A stretch of DNA of 7,430 bases from Verrucomicrobiia bacterium (GTDB taxonomy: Bacteria; Verrucomicrobiota; Verrucomicrobiia; CAIQCK01): positions 1-7,430 of the forward strand of contig JAOACV010000108.1 in NCBI GenBank assembly GCA_026417675.1, in the 5' to 3' direction. Of the stretch, positions 1 through 6,309 are shown in pieces. The notes under the pieces were generated by a model. It worked only from the letters and a program-made list of their open reading frames with translations, did no database searches and was not told where the DNA came from. A program made the position numbers and the translations under genes. Every line of letters begins with the position of its first letter. The stretch's first letter is position 1.

Positions 1-2019
1 GACCAGCCCCGTCCGGCGCCGGCTGTGCCGCATCCGGTGTTGACGCCGCAACAAATGACGATCCGCGGCCACTCGCTGCCAACTCCCACCGTCAAGCAGG
101 CCACCATACCGACGGTCGCGCCGGTCGGCGAAAAAGCGGTTGCGAAAGCGCTCGCCTCGGCTGCCGCAGCCGCTGTCATGCCGCCGCCACCGCCGGCACC
201 ACCGCCAGTGCCGGAACCGAAGGTGGAAAGGAAGGTCGAACGAAAAGTCGAGCCGCCATCGAAACCGGCTCCCGCGCCGCCGAAGCCAGTGGAAGTGGAA
301 AAGGAAGCGCCCATGGCCGAGCCGGAGCCTGCGACGGCCGTCGCGATGCCCGATGCACCAGTTGCTGCGCCGACCGACCTGTCTGACGAATCGGTGACTT
401 CCGCCGCCCCGCCGCCCCCACAACCCGTTGCCGCCAAGAAGCCAGCCGCGCCGCCGAAACCGCCGCGGCCGACGCCTCCGCCGGCGCCGGTCTCCTACAA
501 GAATTGGCAGCTTCCAACGCCCGATCTTCTGGTCAAGGCTTCGGCCGACAGTCCGCCGGCGCAGGTGGTCGAGGATCTCAAACAGACCGCCGCCGTCTTG
601 CAGGCGACCCTGGCGGATTTCGGCCTCGACGTGCGCGTCGGCGAGGTGACCAAAGGCCCCGTCATCACCCGCTACGAGATTTATCCCGGCGCGGGCGTGA
701 AGGTGGAGAAGATCACCGCGCTGGCCAACAACATCGCGCTGGCGATGAAGGCTTCCAGCGTCCGCATTCTTGCGCCGATCCCCGGCAAGGGCGCGGTCGG
801 CATCGAGGTGCCCAACTCCACCACGACTATCGTGTTCCTGCGCGACGTGTTGGAGTCGAAGGAATGGAAGACCACCAACGCGCGGCTGCCGCTGGCGTTG
901 GGCAAGGACATCAGCGGCAACGTCATCATCGGCGACCTGACCGACATGCCGCACATACTCATCGCGGGCGCGACAGGCTCCGGCAAAACCGTCTGCGTCA
1001 ACTCCATTATCACGGGGCTGCTGTTCCGCATGAGCCCGGAGCAACTCAAGTTCGTGTTCGTGGATCCGAAGATCGTCGAGATGCAGATGTATGCCTCGCT
1101 GGCCCATCTGGCGCTGCCCATCGTCAACGACCCCAAGAAGGTGCCGCTCGCGCTGCGTTGGTTGTTGACCGAGATGGAGCGGCGTTACCAGATTTTCGCC
1201 AAGAGCGGCGTGCGCAACATCCAGGCGTTCAACAGCCGCACCGCGAAGGCCAAGGCCGCTGCCAAGGCGGCAGCGACCGCCGAACAGCAGGTGGAGCTTG
1301 GACTGGAAGTGCCGCGCGACGACGAATTGAAGATTCCCGACTCGTTGCCCTACATCGTTTTTGTGGTGGACGAACTGGCCGACCTGATGATGACCGCGCC
1401 GGCCGACATCGAGATGGGCATTACCCGGCTGGCGCAACTGGCGCGCGCCACGGGCATCCACATGATCCTGGCCACGCAGCGGCCGAGCGTGGACGTCGTG
1501 ACCGGCGTCATCAAGGCCAACATCCCCGCGCGCGTCGCGTTCCAGGTTGCCAGCAAGCAGGACAGCCGCGTCATCCTCGACGCCAACGGCGCGGATAAGC
1601 TCCTCGGCAAGGGCGACATGCTTTACCTGCCGCCCGGCAGTTCGAAGCTGATCCGCGCGCAGGGTGTGTTTGTGCAGGACGAGGAGATCCGCGCCGTCGT
1701 GGAGTTCTTGGAAAAGCAGGCGCCGCCGACCTTCGAAAGGGAGATCACGGACAAGCTCACGCGGGAATCCGGCGCCGGCGGCGATGTGGACGGCGAGGAG
1801 GATGAAGAGTTGATCGAACAGTGCGTCGAGGTCATCCGCCAGACCAAGCGGGCCTCTGTTTCCATCTTGCAGCGGCGGTTGCGAATCGGCTATACGCGGG
1901 CGGCACGCATCATGGACATTTTGGAAGAGCGAGGCATCGTCGGCCCCCACAAGGGCGCCGAGCCGCGGGACATCTTGATTGACTTGGACGGCGAGATTCC
2001 CGCGACCACCACGCAGTAA
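1..2019 (+). CDS. ftsK: DNA translocase FtsK/SpoIIIE family (5' end outside window)
   Basis: ATP-driven double-stranded DNA pump that clears chromosome ends through the closing division septum and, in well-studied bacteria, activates XerCD at dif. The frame is open to base 1, so the gene begins upstream; the GTG at 25 is internal to the linker and is not a convincing start. The N-terminal membrane helices expected in this family are therefore not seen. Visible in order: a Pro/Ala-rich linker (to about base 490) with a KVER repeat; the alpha/beta motor, with Walker A GATGSGKT (967-990) and Walker B ending VVDELADLMM (DE at 1369-1374); an Ala/Lys-rich variable loop (about 1234-1320) just before Walker B; the conserved PSVDVVTGVIKANIPAR and GKGDMLYLPPG motifs; and the C-terminal gamma winged helix (about 1795-1977) with YTRAARIMDILEERGIVGP, the DNA-orienting module. 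All key motor residues are intact. It ends 14 bases before the rodZ-like gene. Confidence 0.96.
   Translation, partial: DQPRPAPAVPHPVLTPQQMTIRGHSLPTPTVKQATIPTVAPVGEKAVAKALASAAAAAVMPPPPPAPPPVPEPKVERKVERKVEPPSKPAPAPPKPVEVEKEAPMAEPEPATAVAMPDAPVAAPTDLSDESVTSAAPPPPQPVAAKKPAAPPKPPRPTPPPAPVSYKNWQLPTPDLLVKASADSPPAQVVEDLKQTAAVLQATLADFGLDVRVGEVTKGPVITRYEIYPGAGVKVEKITALANNIALAMKASSVRILAPIPGKGAVGIEVPNSTTTIVFLRDVLESKEWKTTNARLPLALGKDISGNVIIGDLTDMPHILIAGATGSGKTVCVNSIITGLLFRMSPEQLKFVFVDPKIVEMQMYASLAHLALPIVNDPKKVPLALRWLLTEMERRYQIFAKSGVRNIQAFNSRTAKAKAAAKAAATAEQQVELGLEVPRDDELKIPDSLPYIVFVVDELADLMMTAPADIEMGITRLAQLARATGIHMILATQRPSVDVVTGVIKANIPARVAFQVASKQDSRVILDANGADKLLGKGDMLYLPPGSSKLIRAQGVFVQDEEIRAVVEFLEKQAPPTFEREITDKLTRESGAGGDVDGEEDEELIEQCVEVIRQTKRASVSILQRRLRIGYTRAARIMDILEERGIVGPHKGAEPRDILIDLDGEIPATTTQ
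220..252 (+). repeat. KVER tetrapeptide repeat in the FtsK linker
   Basis: Eleven codons read KVERKVERKVE, two and three-quarter copies of a 12-base unit. The copies differ at synonymous positions (aag/aaa, gtg/gtc, agg/cga), so this is not a recent slippage product. It forms a highly charged patch inside an otherwise Pro/Ala-rich, probably disordered tether between the FtsK membrane domain and motor. No function can be read from it. Confidence 0.7.
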
Positions 2020-2033
2020 ACCGCTAGAGAATC

Positions 2034-2834
2034 ATGGAAACCATCGGCCAACAACTCCGCGCCGCGCGCGAACGCAAGAAGGTGACGTTCGACATCGCCG
2101 CGCAGGCCACCAAGATCAAAAGCGAATACCTAGCCGCGCTCGAAGCCAACCAGTTCGACAAGATCGAGGCGCCCGTTTACGTCAAGGGCTTCCTGAGAAT
2201 CTACGCGCAATATCTTGGTCTCGACCCCAAACCGCTGGTGGACGCTTTCCTGCGGCAGCATACCGAGACAGCCATGCCGTTCGAGCCGCCCCAGCCGATG
2301 ACGCGCCAGCCCATCGGCAAAACCGCCCCGCCGCCGCCTTCGGAGGAACCGCCTGCCGTGTCCCCCGCGCTGATCGTCTCCATCCTCGGCGTGGTCGTGG
2401 TGGTGTTGGTGCTCATTTGGGGCATCCGCGGTTTCTGGAACTGGACGCGCCAACCCAGCCAGCCGAAGGTCGTCGCCAACGGGGCGCCAGCCGCGGTTGC
2501 GGCCAAGGGCGACGCAAGCTCCTACCTGCCGCCCAAGAGCGCCTCGCCCGCGCAGATCATCGAGCCGCCCCGGCCACCGGCCCACACGCTGACCATCCGG
2601 GCCGACAATGTCTGCGATGTGACTGTGACCGTGGATGGCGAAGTCAAGTTCCGGGGCCGGATGCCCCCCAATGAGGTCCGCAAGTTCGATGGCAACCGAA
2701 TCACCGTCCGCACCAGCGACGGCGGCGCGCTGCACGCGTGGTATGACAAGAAAGACCAGGGCAAACTTGGTCGCCGCGGCGATCAGGTCGTAAAGGAGTT
2801 CGCCGCGCCCGGAACGTGGTGGCTGCCGAAGTGA
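2034..2834 (+). CDS. rodZ: RodZ-like HTH / single-pass membrane protein
   Basis: A 266-residue protein with RodZ architecture. RodZ links the MreB cytoskeleton in the cytoplasm to the elongation machinery and helps set cell shape. Residues 1-75 form a Cro/C1-type helix-turn-helix of the RodZ kind (METIGQQLRAARERKKVTFD, then IKSEYLAALEANQFDKIEAP and YVKGFLRIYAQYLGLDP). A Pro-rich linker follows (about 82-110), then one transmembrane helix (about 111-135, SILGVVVVVLVLIWG). A second Pro/Ala linker leads to a C-terminal beta-rich domain (about 185-266) resembling DUF4115, the RodZ periplasmic domain, with the pattern LTIRADNVCDVTVTVDGEV and a terminal GTWWLPK. In RodZ the HTH contacts MreB rather than acting as a classical repressor. 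The ATG at 2034 opens directly at the HTH; only a weak AGAGA lies before it, so translation may depend partly on ftsK, which ends 14 bases upstream. Assignment rests on architecture; a RodZ-family protein with another role is possible. Confidence 0.85.
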   Translation: METIGQQLRAARERKKVTFDIAAQATKIKSEYLAALEANQFDKIEAPVYVKGFLRIYAQYLGLDPKPLVDAFLRQHTETAMPFEPPQPMTRQPIGKTAPPPPSEEPPAVSPALIVSILGVVVVVLVLIWGIRGFWNWTRQPSQPKVVANGAPAAVAAKGDASSYLPPKSASPAQIIEPPRPPAHTLTIRADNVCDVTVTVDGEVKFRGRMPPNEVRKFDGNRITVRTSDGGALHAWYDKKDQGKLGRRGDQVVKEFAAPGTWWLPK

Positions 2835-2908
2835 CGTCCGGCATCGCTGGCCAAGGGGCGTTGATCCGACGGCCTCACTGCCATACGCGGTTCACGTTTC
2901 ACATTTTG

Positions 2909-2980
2909 CCTGCGTCTTGCGCGCCGCGATCGTTTCGGCGCCTGCCGAAGTTTCACCGTCGGGGGATCAGGCGACGCAGG
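2909..2980. other. Nested inverted repeats in the rodZ-msrA gap
   Basis: The 199-base gap after the rodZ-like gene holds a perfect 8-base inverted repeat, CCTGCGTC (2909-2916) and GACGCAGG (2973-2980). Between its arms lies a tight 6-bp hairpin, TTCGGC (2934-2939), loop GCCT, GCCGAA (2944-2949), which G-U pairs could extend by two. The hairpin lies about 100 bases after the rodZ stop and is followed only by GTTTCACC, a poor U tract. It could be a weak terminator or part of an msrA leader structure. TTTCAC occurs at 2897-2902 and 2951-2956. No convincing -35/-10 pair is visible in the gap. Confidence 0.3.
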
Positions 2981-3033
2981 TTTCAGTTGCCGCTTGGCTG
3001 GAGATGGCCTACGTGTTAGCCATCATGCCCGAC

Positions 3034-3639
3034 ATGAAAACGCGACATCGAACCAACCTGTTCTGCCTCGCCTTGGTTTCCTTGGTGCCCCTCATGAACG
3101 CCCCGGCCGCATCGAAGAACAATCGCCCTGCCAACACACAACTCGCCACGCTCGGCGGCGGCTGTTTCTGGTGCCTGGATGCGGTGTTCCGAACCGTGCC
3201 GGGCGTGAAAACGGTCACCTGCGGCTACAGCGGCGGGCAGACCGACAACCCGACCTACGAGCAGGTATGCACGAAAACGACCGGCCACGCGGAGGTGGTG
3301 CAAATCGAGTTTGATCCGGCGCAGGTCAGTTACGAAAAGCTGCTGGAGCTGTTCTGGAAGATACACGACCCGACAACCCGGAACCGCCAGGGCGCGGATG
3401 TCGGCCCGCAATACCGGTCGGTCATCTTCCACCACAACGAGGCGCAGCGACTTGCGGCGGAGAAGTCGAAACAGCAGGCCCAGAAGCGGTTCGCCGCCCC
3501 GATTGTGACGGAGATCGCGCCGCTGACGAAGTTCTGGCCGGCGGAAGATTACCACCAGGATTACTTCCGCAAGAACCCGACGGCCGGTTACTGCCGTCTT
3601 GTCATCCAACCGAAGCTGGACAAGCTCAAGGCACGTTGA
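3034..3639 (+). CDS. msrA: Peptide methionine sulfoxide reductase MsrA, exported
   Basis: Reduces the S-epimer of methionine sulfoxide in proteins, normally drawing electrons from a thioredoxin-like donor. From the ATG at 3034 the protein has 201 residues. Residues 1 to about 26 look like a Sec signal peptide: MKTRHR, then LFCLALVSLVPLM, then an Ala-rich cleavage region APAA. The MsrA domain follows with GGGCFWCLDAVF (catalytic Cys44, second Cys47), GYSGG (65-69), GHAEVVQIEFDP (Glu87), HDPTTRNRQGADVGPQYRS (111-129) and AEDYHQDYF (170-178). A C-terminal Cys187 in AGYCRLVIQPKLDK is the likely resolving cysteine. The start is uncertain: ATG 3025 is equally in frame, and a GTG at 3013 sits 9 bases after GGAG (3000-3003), which would lengthen the n-region by seven residues. 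A periplasmic or envelope location fits the membrane-anchored peroxidase gene 109 bases downstream. There is no MsrB domain fused to it. Confidence 0.93.
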   Translation: MKTRHRTNLFCLALVSLVPLMNAPAASKNNRPANTQLATLGGGCFWCLDAVFRTVPGVKTVTCGYSGGQTDNPTYEQVCTKTTGHAEVVQIEFDPAQVSYEKLLELFWKIHDPTTRNRQGADVGPQYRSVIFHHNEAQRLAAEKSKQQAQKRFAAPIVTEIAPLTKFWPAEDYHQDYFRKNPTAGYCRLVIQPKLDKLKAR

Positions 3640-3733
3640 ACTGCATGCGGACGGCAACGGCGGCTCGCATGGTCGCGTTCTTGGCTTGCGAATTGGAGCC
3701 GGCCGTGGAAAGTTCCCCGCAACCGAGATCCCT

Positions 3734-3740
3734 GAAGGAG
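3734..3740 (+). promoter_or_regulatory. Shine-Dalgarno site for the peroxidase gene
   Basis: GAAGGAG lies 8 bases before the ATG at 3749. It is the strongest ribosome binding site I found on the plus strand. It fixes the start of the cytochrome c peroxidase at the residue opening its hydrophobic anchor, and rules out the longer in-frame extension that runs back into the end of msrA. Confidence 0.8.
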
Positions 3741-3748
3741 ATTGCTGC

Positions 3749-5125
3749 ATGAAAAGCAAACTTGTCATCGTGTTGATCGTTCTGGTGTTGGTGGCGCTGG
3801 CGCTGCCTGTTTCCAATTTGGTGGTCGGTCTGCCCAGCAACAGCCTGACCAAGGCGAAGGTGGACGACGCGACAACCGCCAAGGCGCTCATGATCATCGG
3901 CCAGAAGTGCGCCAACTGTCATTCGACCGAGGTGGTGCGGCCTTTCTACGCCAGCCTGCCCCCGGCGAAAGGCATCGTCGAGCGCGACATCCGCGTCGGC
4001 ACCCGCGAGTTGAACTACCTCGAAGCGCTGCTGCCGTCGGACAACCAGCCGGTGTCCGAGGTCGTGCTCGCCAAGACCGAGCACGCCATTCAGGTCGGCA
4101 GCATGCCGCCCACGCCTTATCTCATGTTGCACTGGAACGGCGCGCTCTCCGGCGCGGAGAAGCAGGCGCTGCTCGATTGGGTGCGCGCTGTGCGCGCCAA
4201 ACACTACGTCGTCGCGGGTGTCGCCCCGCAGTTCCAAAACGACCCCGTCCAGCCGTTGCCGGAGAAGGTGGACCTCGACGCGCGCAAGGTCGCCCTCGGA
4301 GACAAGCTCTACCACGACAAGCGGCTCTCGAAGGACAACAGCCTCGCTTGCGCCGGCTGCCACGACCTCGCCAAAGGCGGCACCGACCAGCAGCAATACT
4401 CCAAAGGCGTCGGCGGCCAGCTCGGCGGCATCAACGCGCCCACGACCTTCAACGCCGGATTCCAGTTCAAGCAGTTCTGGGACGGGCGCGCGGCCACCTT
4501 GGAAGAACAGGCCGACGGCCCGCCGAACAACCCCATCGAAATGGCGTCGAACTGGCCGGAGATCATCGGCAAGTTGAAACAGGATGCCGAATTCACCAAG
4601 GAGTTCACGGCCGTCTATCCGGAGGGCTTCAGCAAAGAGACGATCACCTCGGCCATCGCCACGTTTGAGCGGACCCTGCTGACGCCGTCGCGCTTCGACA
4701 AGTTCCTGCGCGGCCAGGCGGACGCGCTCACCGCCGACGAGAAGCGCGGCTACGAGTTGTTCAAGAGCCACGGCTGCGCGACCTGCCACGCGGGCAAGAT
4801 CCTCGGCGGCCAGTCATTTGAGCTGATGAGCCGCCACGGCGACTACATCGCCGACCGCGGCAACCGGACCGACGCCGATCTCGGCCGCTACAGCGTGACC
4901 AAGAGGGAGGATGATCGAGGCAAGTTCAAGGTGCCGACGCTGCGCAACATCGCCATCACCTTCCCGTATTTCCACGACGGCACGGTCAAGGAGTTGAAAC
5001 AGGCTGTCGAATACATGGCCAAGTATCAACTCGGCAAAACCCTCGCTGCCGCCGACACCGACGCGATGCTCAAGTTCCTCCATGCGCTCACTGGCGAATA
5101 CAACGGCAAGCCGCTCGGCAAGTAA
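3749..5125 (+). CDS. Membrane-anchored tri-haem cytochrome c peroxidase (YhjA-like)
   Basis: Reduces hydrogen peroxide to water outside the cytoplasmic membrane with electrons from the quinol pool or a small cytochrome. The 458-residue protein starts with an uncleaved-looking anchor helix (about 5-27). An extra N-terminal haem domain of the Haem_bd type follows: CANCH (54-58), RPFYASLPP, and GSMPPTPY, in which Met119 is a candidate sixth ligand. Then comes a complete di-haem CCP/MauG body: CAGCH (201-205, expected peroxidatic haem), NAPTTFNAGF, QFWDGRA (Trp244), NPIEM with Glu264 matching the catalytic Glu, CATCH (343-347, electron-transfer haem), VPTLRNIAITFPYFHDG (His409) and LKQAVEYMAKYQLG, in which Met423 is the likely ligand of that haem. 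This is the order seen in E. coli YhjA, a quinol-linked peroxidase. Oddity: where classical CCPs have a His in the SIGHGWQ-like loop after the first body haem, this protein reads SKGVGGQLGG and lacks a His. MauG-type oxidase activity cannot be excluded. Confidence 0.93.
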   Translation: MKSKLVIVLIVLVLVALALPVSNLVVGLPSNSLTKAKVDDATTAKALMIIGQKCANCHSTEVVRPFYASLPPAKGIVERDIRVGTRELNYLEALLPSDNQPVSEVVLAKTEHAIQVGSMPPTPYLMLHWNGALSGAEKQALLDWVRAVRAKHYVVAGVAPQFQNDPVQPLPEKVDLDARKVALGDKLYHDKRLSKDNSLACAGCHDLAKGGTDQQQYSKGVGGQLGGINAPTTFNAGFQFKQFWDGRAATLEEQADGPPNNPIEMASNWPEIIGKLKQDAEFTKEFTAVYPEGFSKETITSAIATFERTLLTPSRFDKFLRGQADALTADEKRGYELFKSHGCATCHAGKILGGQSFELMSRHGDYIADRGNRTDADLGRYSVTKREDDRGKFKVPTLRNIAITFPYFHDGTVKELKQAVEYMAKYQLGKTLAAADTDAMLKFLHALTGEYNGKPLGK

Positions 5126-5178
5126 CTTCAACAAACTTGCTACCGCTGGAGCTTCGGGATAACAATGGCTGCAGTCAC

Positions 5179-6051
5179 ATGACCGCTGCAGCACAGCCTT
5201 CGTCCCGTCTCGCGGCGCGCGCATGGATGCTCTGCGCGATGCTTCTCGCTTCCGGTGGCGAGTCGCTCGCCGGGAAAACCAACTTCACCAGCGGCGTCTT
5301 GGCCGGCATCAACCTCTACGACGATCTCGCCGGCCTGATGGCCGACGGCCCGCCCGTGGTCTGTCACGTGGACTGCAAGCATCCCAACACCATGCGCGCC
5401 GCCATCAAGGAAGGCCCCAAGTCCAAACACATCGTCTATCTGGTCAGGCTCAAGGCCCTCGTCGAGAAACTCACCGGCCTGCCTTGTGCCACCGTCCATT
5501 ACACGCAACTGACGGGCGCCAGCCTCAACGAGAAGCGGATCAAGGCGCTCATCATCACCGTGATGGACAAGAGCCTCGACGACAAGTTCACGCAAAGGTT
5601 GCTGGCTGTGATTCGCGCGACCGAAATCCCGACCATCGGCTTCTGCGGCGGCCACCAGTTGATCGCCCGCGCCTACGGCAGCAGGGAGGCACCGATGCGC
5701 CGCCTCCGGCCGGGCGAGAAAGACCCGCATCCCGCCTATCATCCGGGCTACTACAAGGAGTGGTGCTTCATGCCCGTGAGAATCGTCAAGCCCGATCCGT
5801 TATTCGACGGTTTCCGCGACGAGGTGGTCGTGCGCGAATACCACGCCTTCGAGGTCAAGAAGCTGCCGCCGGAGTTCGAGTTGCTGGCCTCCTCCGACGA
5901 ATGCCGCATCCAGGCCATGAAACACAAGACCAAGCTGTTATATGGCACGCAGTTCCACCCGGAGCATTTCGATGACCAGCATCCCGACGGCGAGCGCATT
6001 GTCGCCAACTTCTTCACCATTGCCGGCCTGCGGAAGAAGGCGCAGCCGTAG
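5179..6051 (+). CDS. Exported class I glutamine amidotransferase-like (C26-type) protein
   Basis: A 290-residue protein with a class I glutamine amidotransferase / peptidase C26 fold. Members hydrolyse glutamine or gamma-glutamyl bonds. The nucleophile elbow GFCGGHQLIA carries Cys156, and the late motif YGTQFHPEHF supplies His260 and Glu262, so the triad is intact. REYHAFEVKKLPPEFELLAS (219-238) matches the conserved region before that motif in GMP-synthase-like amidotransferases. No synthase domain is fused to it. Unusually, residues 1-31 look like a Sec signal: two Arg residues, a hydrophobic run AWMLCAMLLASG, and SLA before Gly32. An exported form would more likely be a gamma-glutamyl hydrolase than an ammonia donor, but this is inference; the substrate is unknown. 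The ATG at 5179 was chosen because it opens the signal peptide. A TTG at 5137 would add a charged N-terminus and looks worse. GGAG at 5148-5151 is 27 bases upstream, so the start has no proper Shine-Dalgarno. It follows the peroxidase gene by 53 bases. Confidence 0.8.
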   Translation: MTAAAQPSSRLAARAWMLCAMLLASGGESLAGKTNFTSGVLAGINLYDDLAGLMADGPPVVCHVDCKHPNTMRAAIKEGPKSKHIVYLVRLKALVEKLTGLPCATVHYTQLTGASLNEKRIKALIITVMDKSLDDKFTQRLLAVIRATEIPTIGFCGGHQLIARAYGSREAPMRRLRPGEKDPHPAYHPGYYKEWCFMPVRIVKPDPLFDGFRDEVVVREYHAFEVKKLPPEFELLASSDECRIQAMKHKTKLLYGTQFHPEHFDDQHPDGERIVANFFTIAGLRKKAQP

Positions 6052-6053
6052 CG

Positions 6054-6309
6054 GTGGTTGCCGTGCCAAAGGTCTGCTTCACCGCGCAGACGCTCAGCCG
6101 GCACGCACTACAGGGGCGAGAAATCTCTCTTCTATCTCTACACGATCGGCCGCGCCGTGAAGGCCGGCGAAAAGACAAACGTGCGAGCGCTTCTGGGGGT
6201 CTACCAAACTCTCTCCGATCAAAAGGCCGGGGAACTTTGCCACACGCTCATGATGTCGCTGGTCAAGGCGAAGGGGCTGGCCAAGCGACGCCCTACCGAC
6301 CGCCGATGA
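6054..6309 (+). pseudogene. Small frame-broken gene, unknown family
   Basis: Two partial frames read like one small protein split by a one-base shift. From the GTG at 6054, two bases after the amidotransferase-like stop, frame 3 gives MVAVPKVCFTAQTLSRHALQ with codons mostly ending in G or C. After the GGGG run at 6113-6116, frame 1 gives the plausible stretches GEKSLFYLYTIGRAVKAGEK, NVRALLGVYQTLSDQKAGEL and CHTLMMSLVKAKGLAKRRP up to the TGA at 6307-6309. Dropping one G from the run joins them into an 84-residue, basic, mostly helical protein. I do not recognise the family. This could be a real frameshift mutation, a sequencing error in a homopolymer, or chance. Frame 1 alone also lies in phase with the amidotransferase-like gene beyond its TAG. 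Its end overlaps the convergent DUF4405 gene by 17 bases. Confidence 0.4.

Noticed and set aside
504..1598. 364-codon alternative frame inside ftsK
   Set aside because: Arg/Gly/His-rich translation typical of a shifted frame in GC-rich DNA; the FtsK frame carries every family motif through the same bases.
2917..3012. N-terminal extension of MsrA from a TTG at 2917
   Set aside because: It would place a low-information segment before a good signal peptide and has no ribosome site.
2816..3019. Short plus-strand frame over the rodZ end and following gap
   Set aside because: Arg-rich product with no ribosome site; it overlaps the conserved C-terminus of the RodZ-like protein.
3599..3748. N-terminal extension of the peroxidase back into msrA
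   Set aside because: The GAAGGAG site 8 bases before the ATG at 3749, and the anchor helix beginning right there, mark the true start.
3016..3915. 299-codon open frame on the minus strand across msrA
   Set aside because: Antisense to a clear MsrA; the product is Arg/Leu-rich with no domain signal. It also crosses into the peroxidase gene.
3626..4789. 387-codon open frame on the minus strand across the peroxidase gene
   Set aside because: It mirrors the high-GC codon pattern of the well-supported tri-haem peroxidase on the plus strand. Its product is rich in Arg, Val, Glu and Leu without a recognisable motif.
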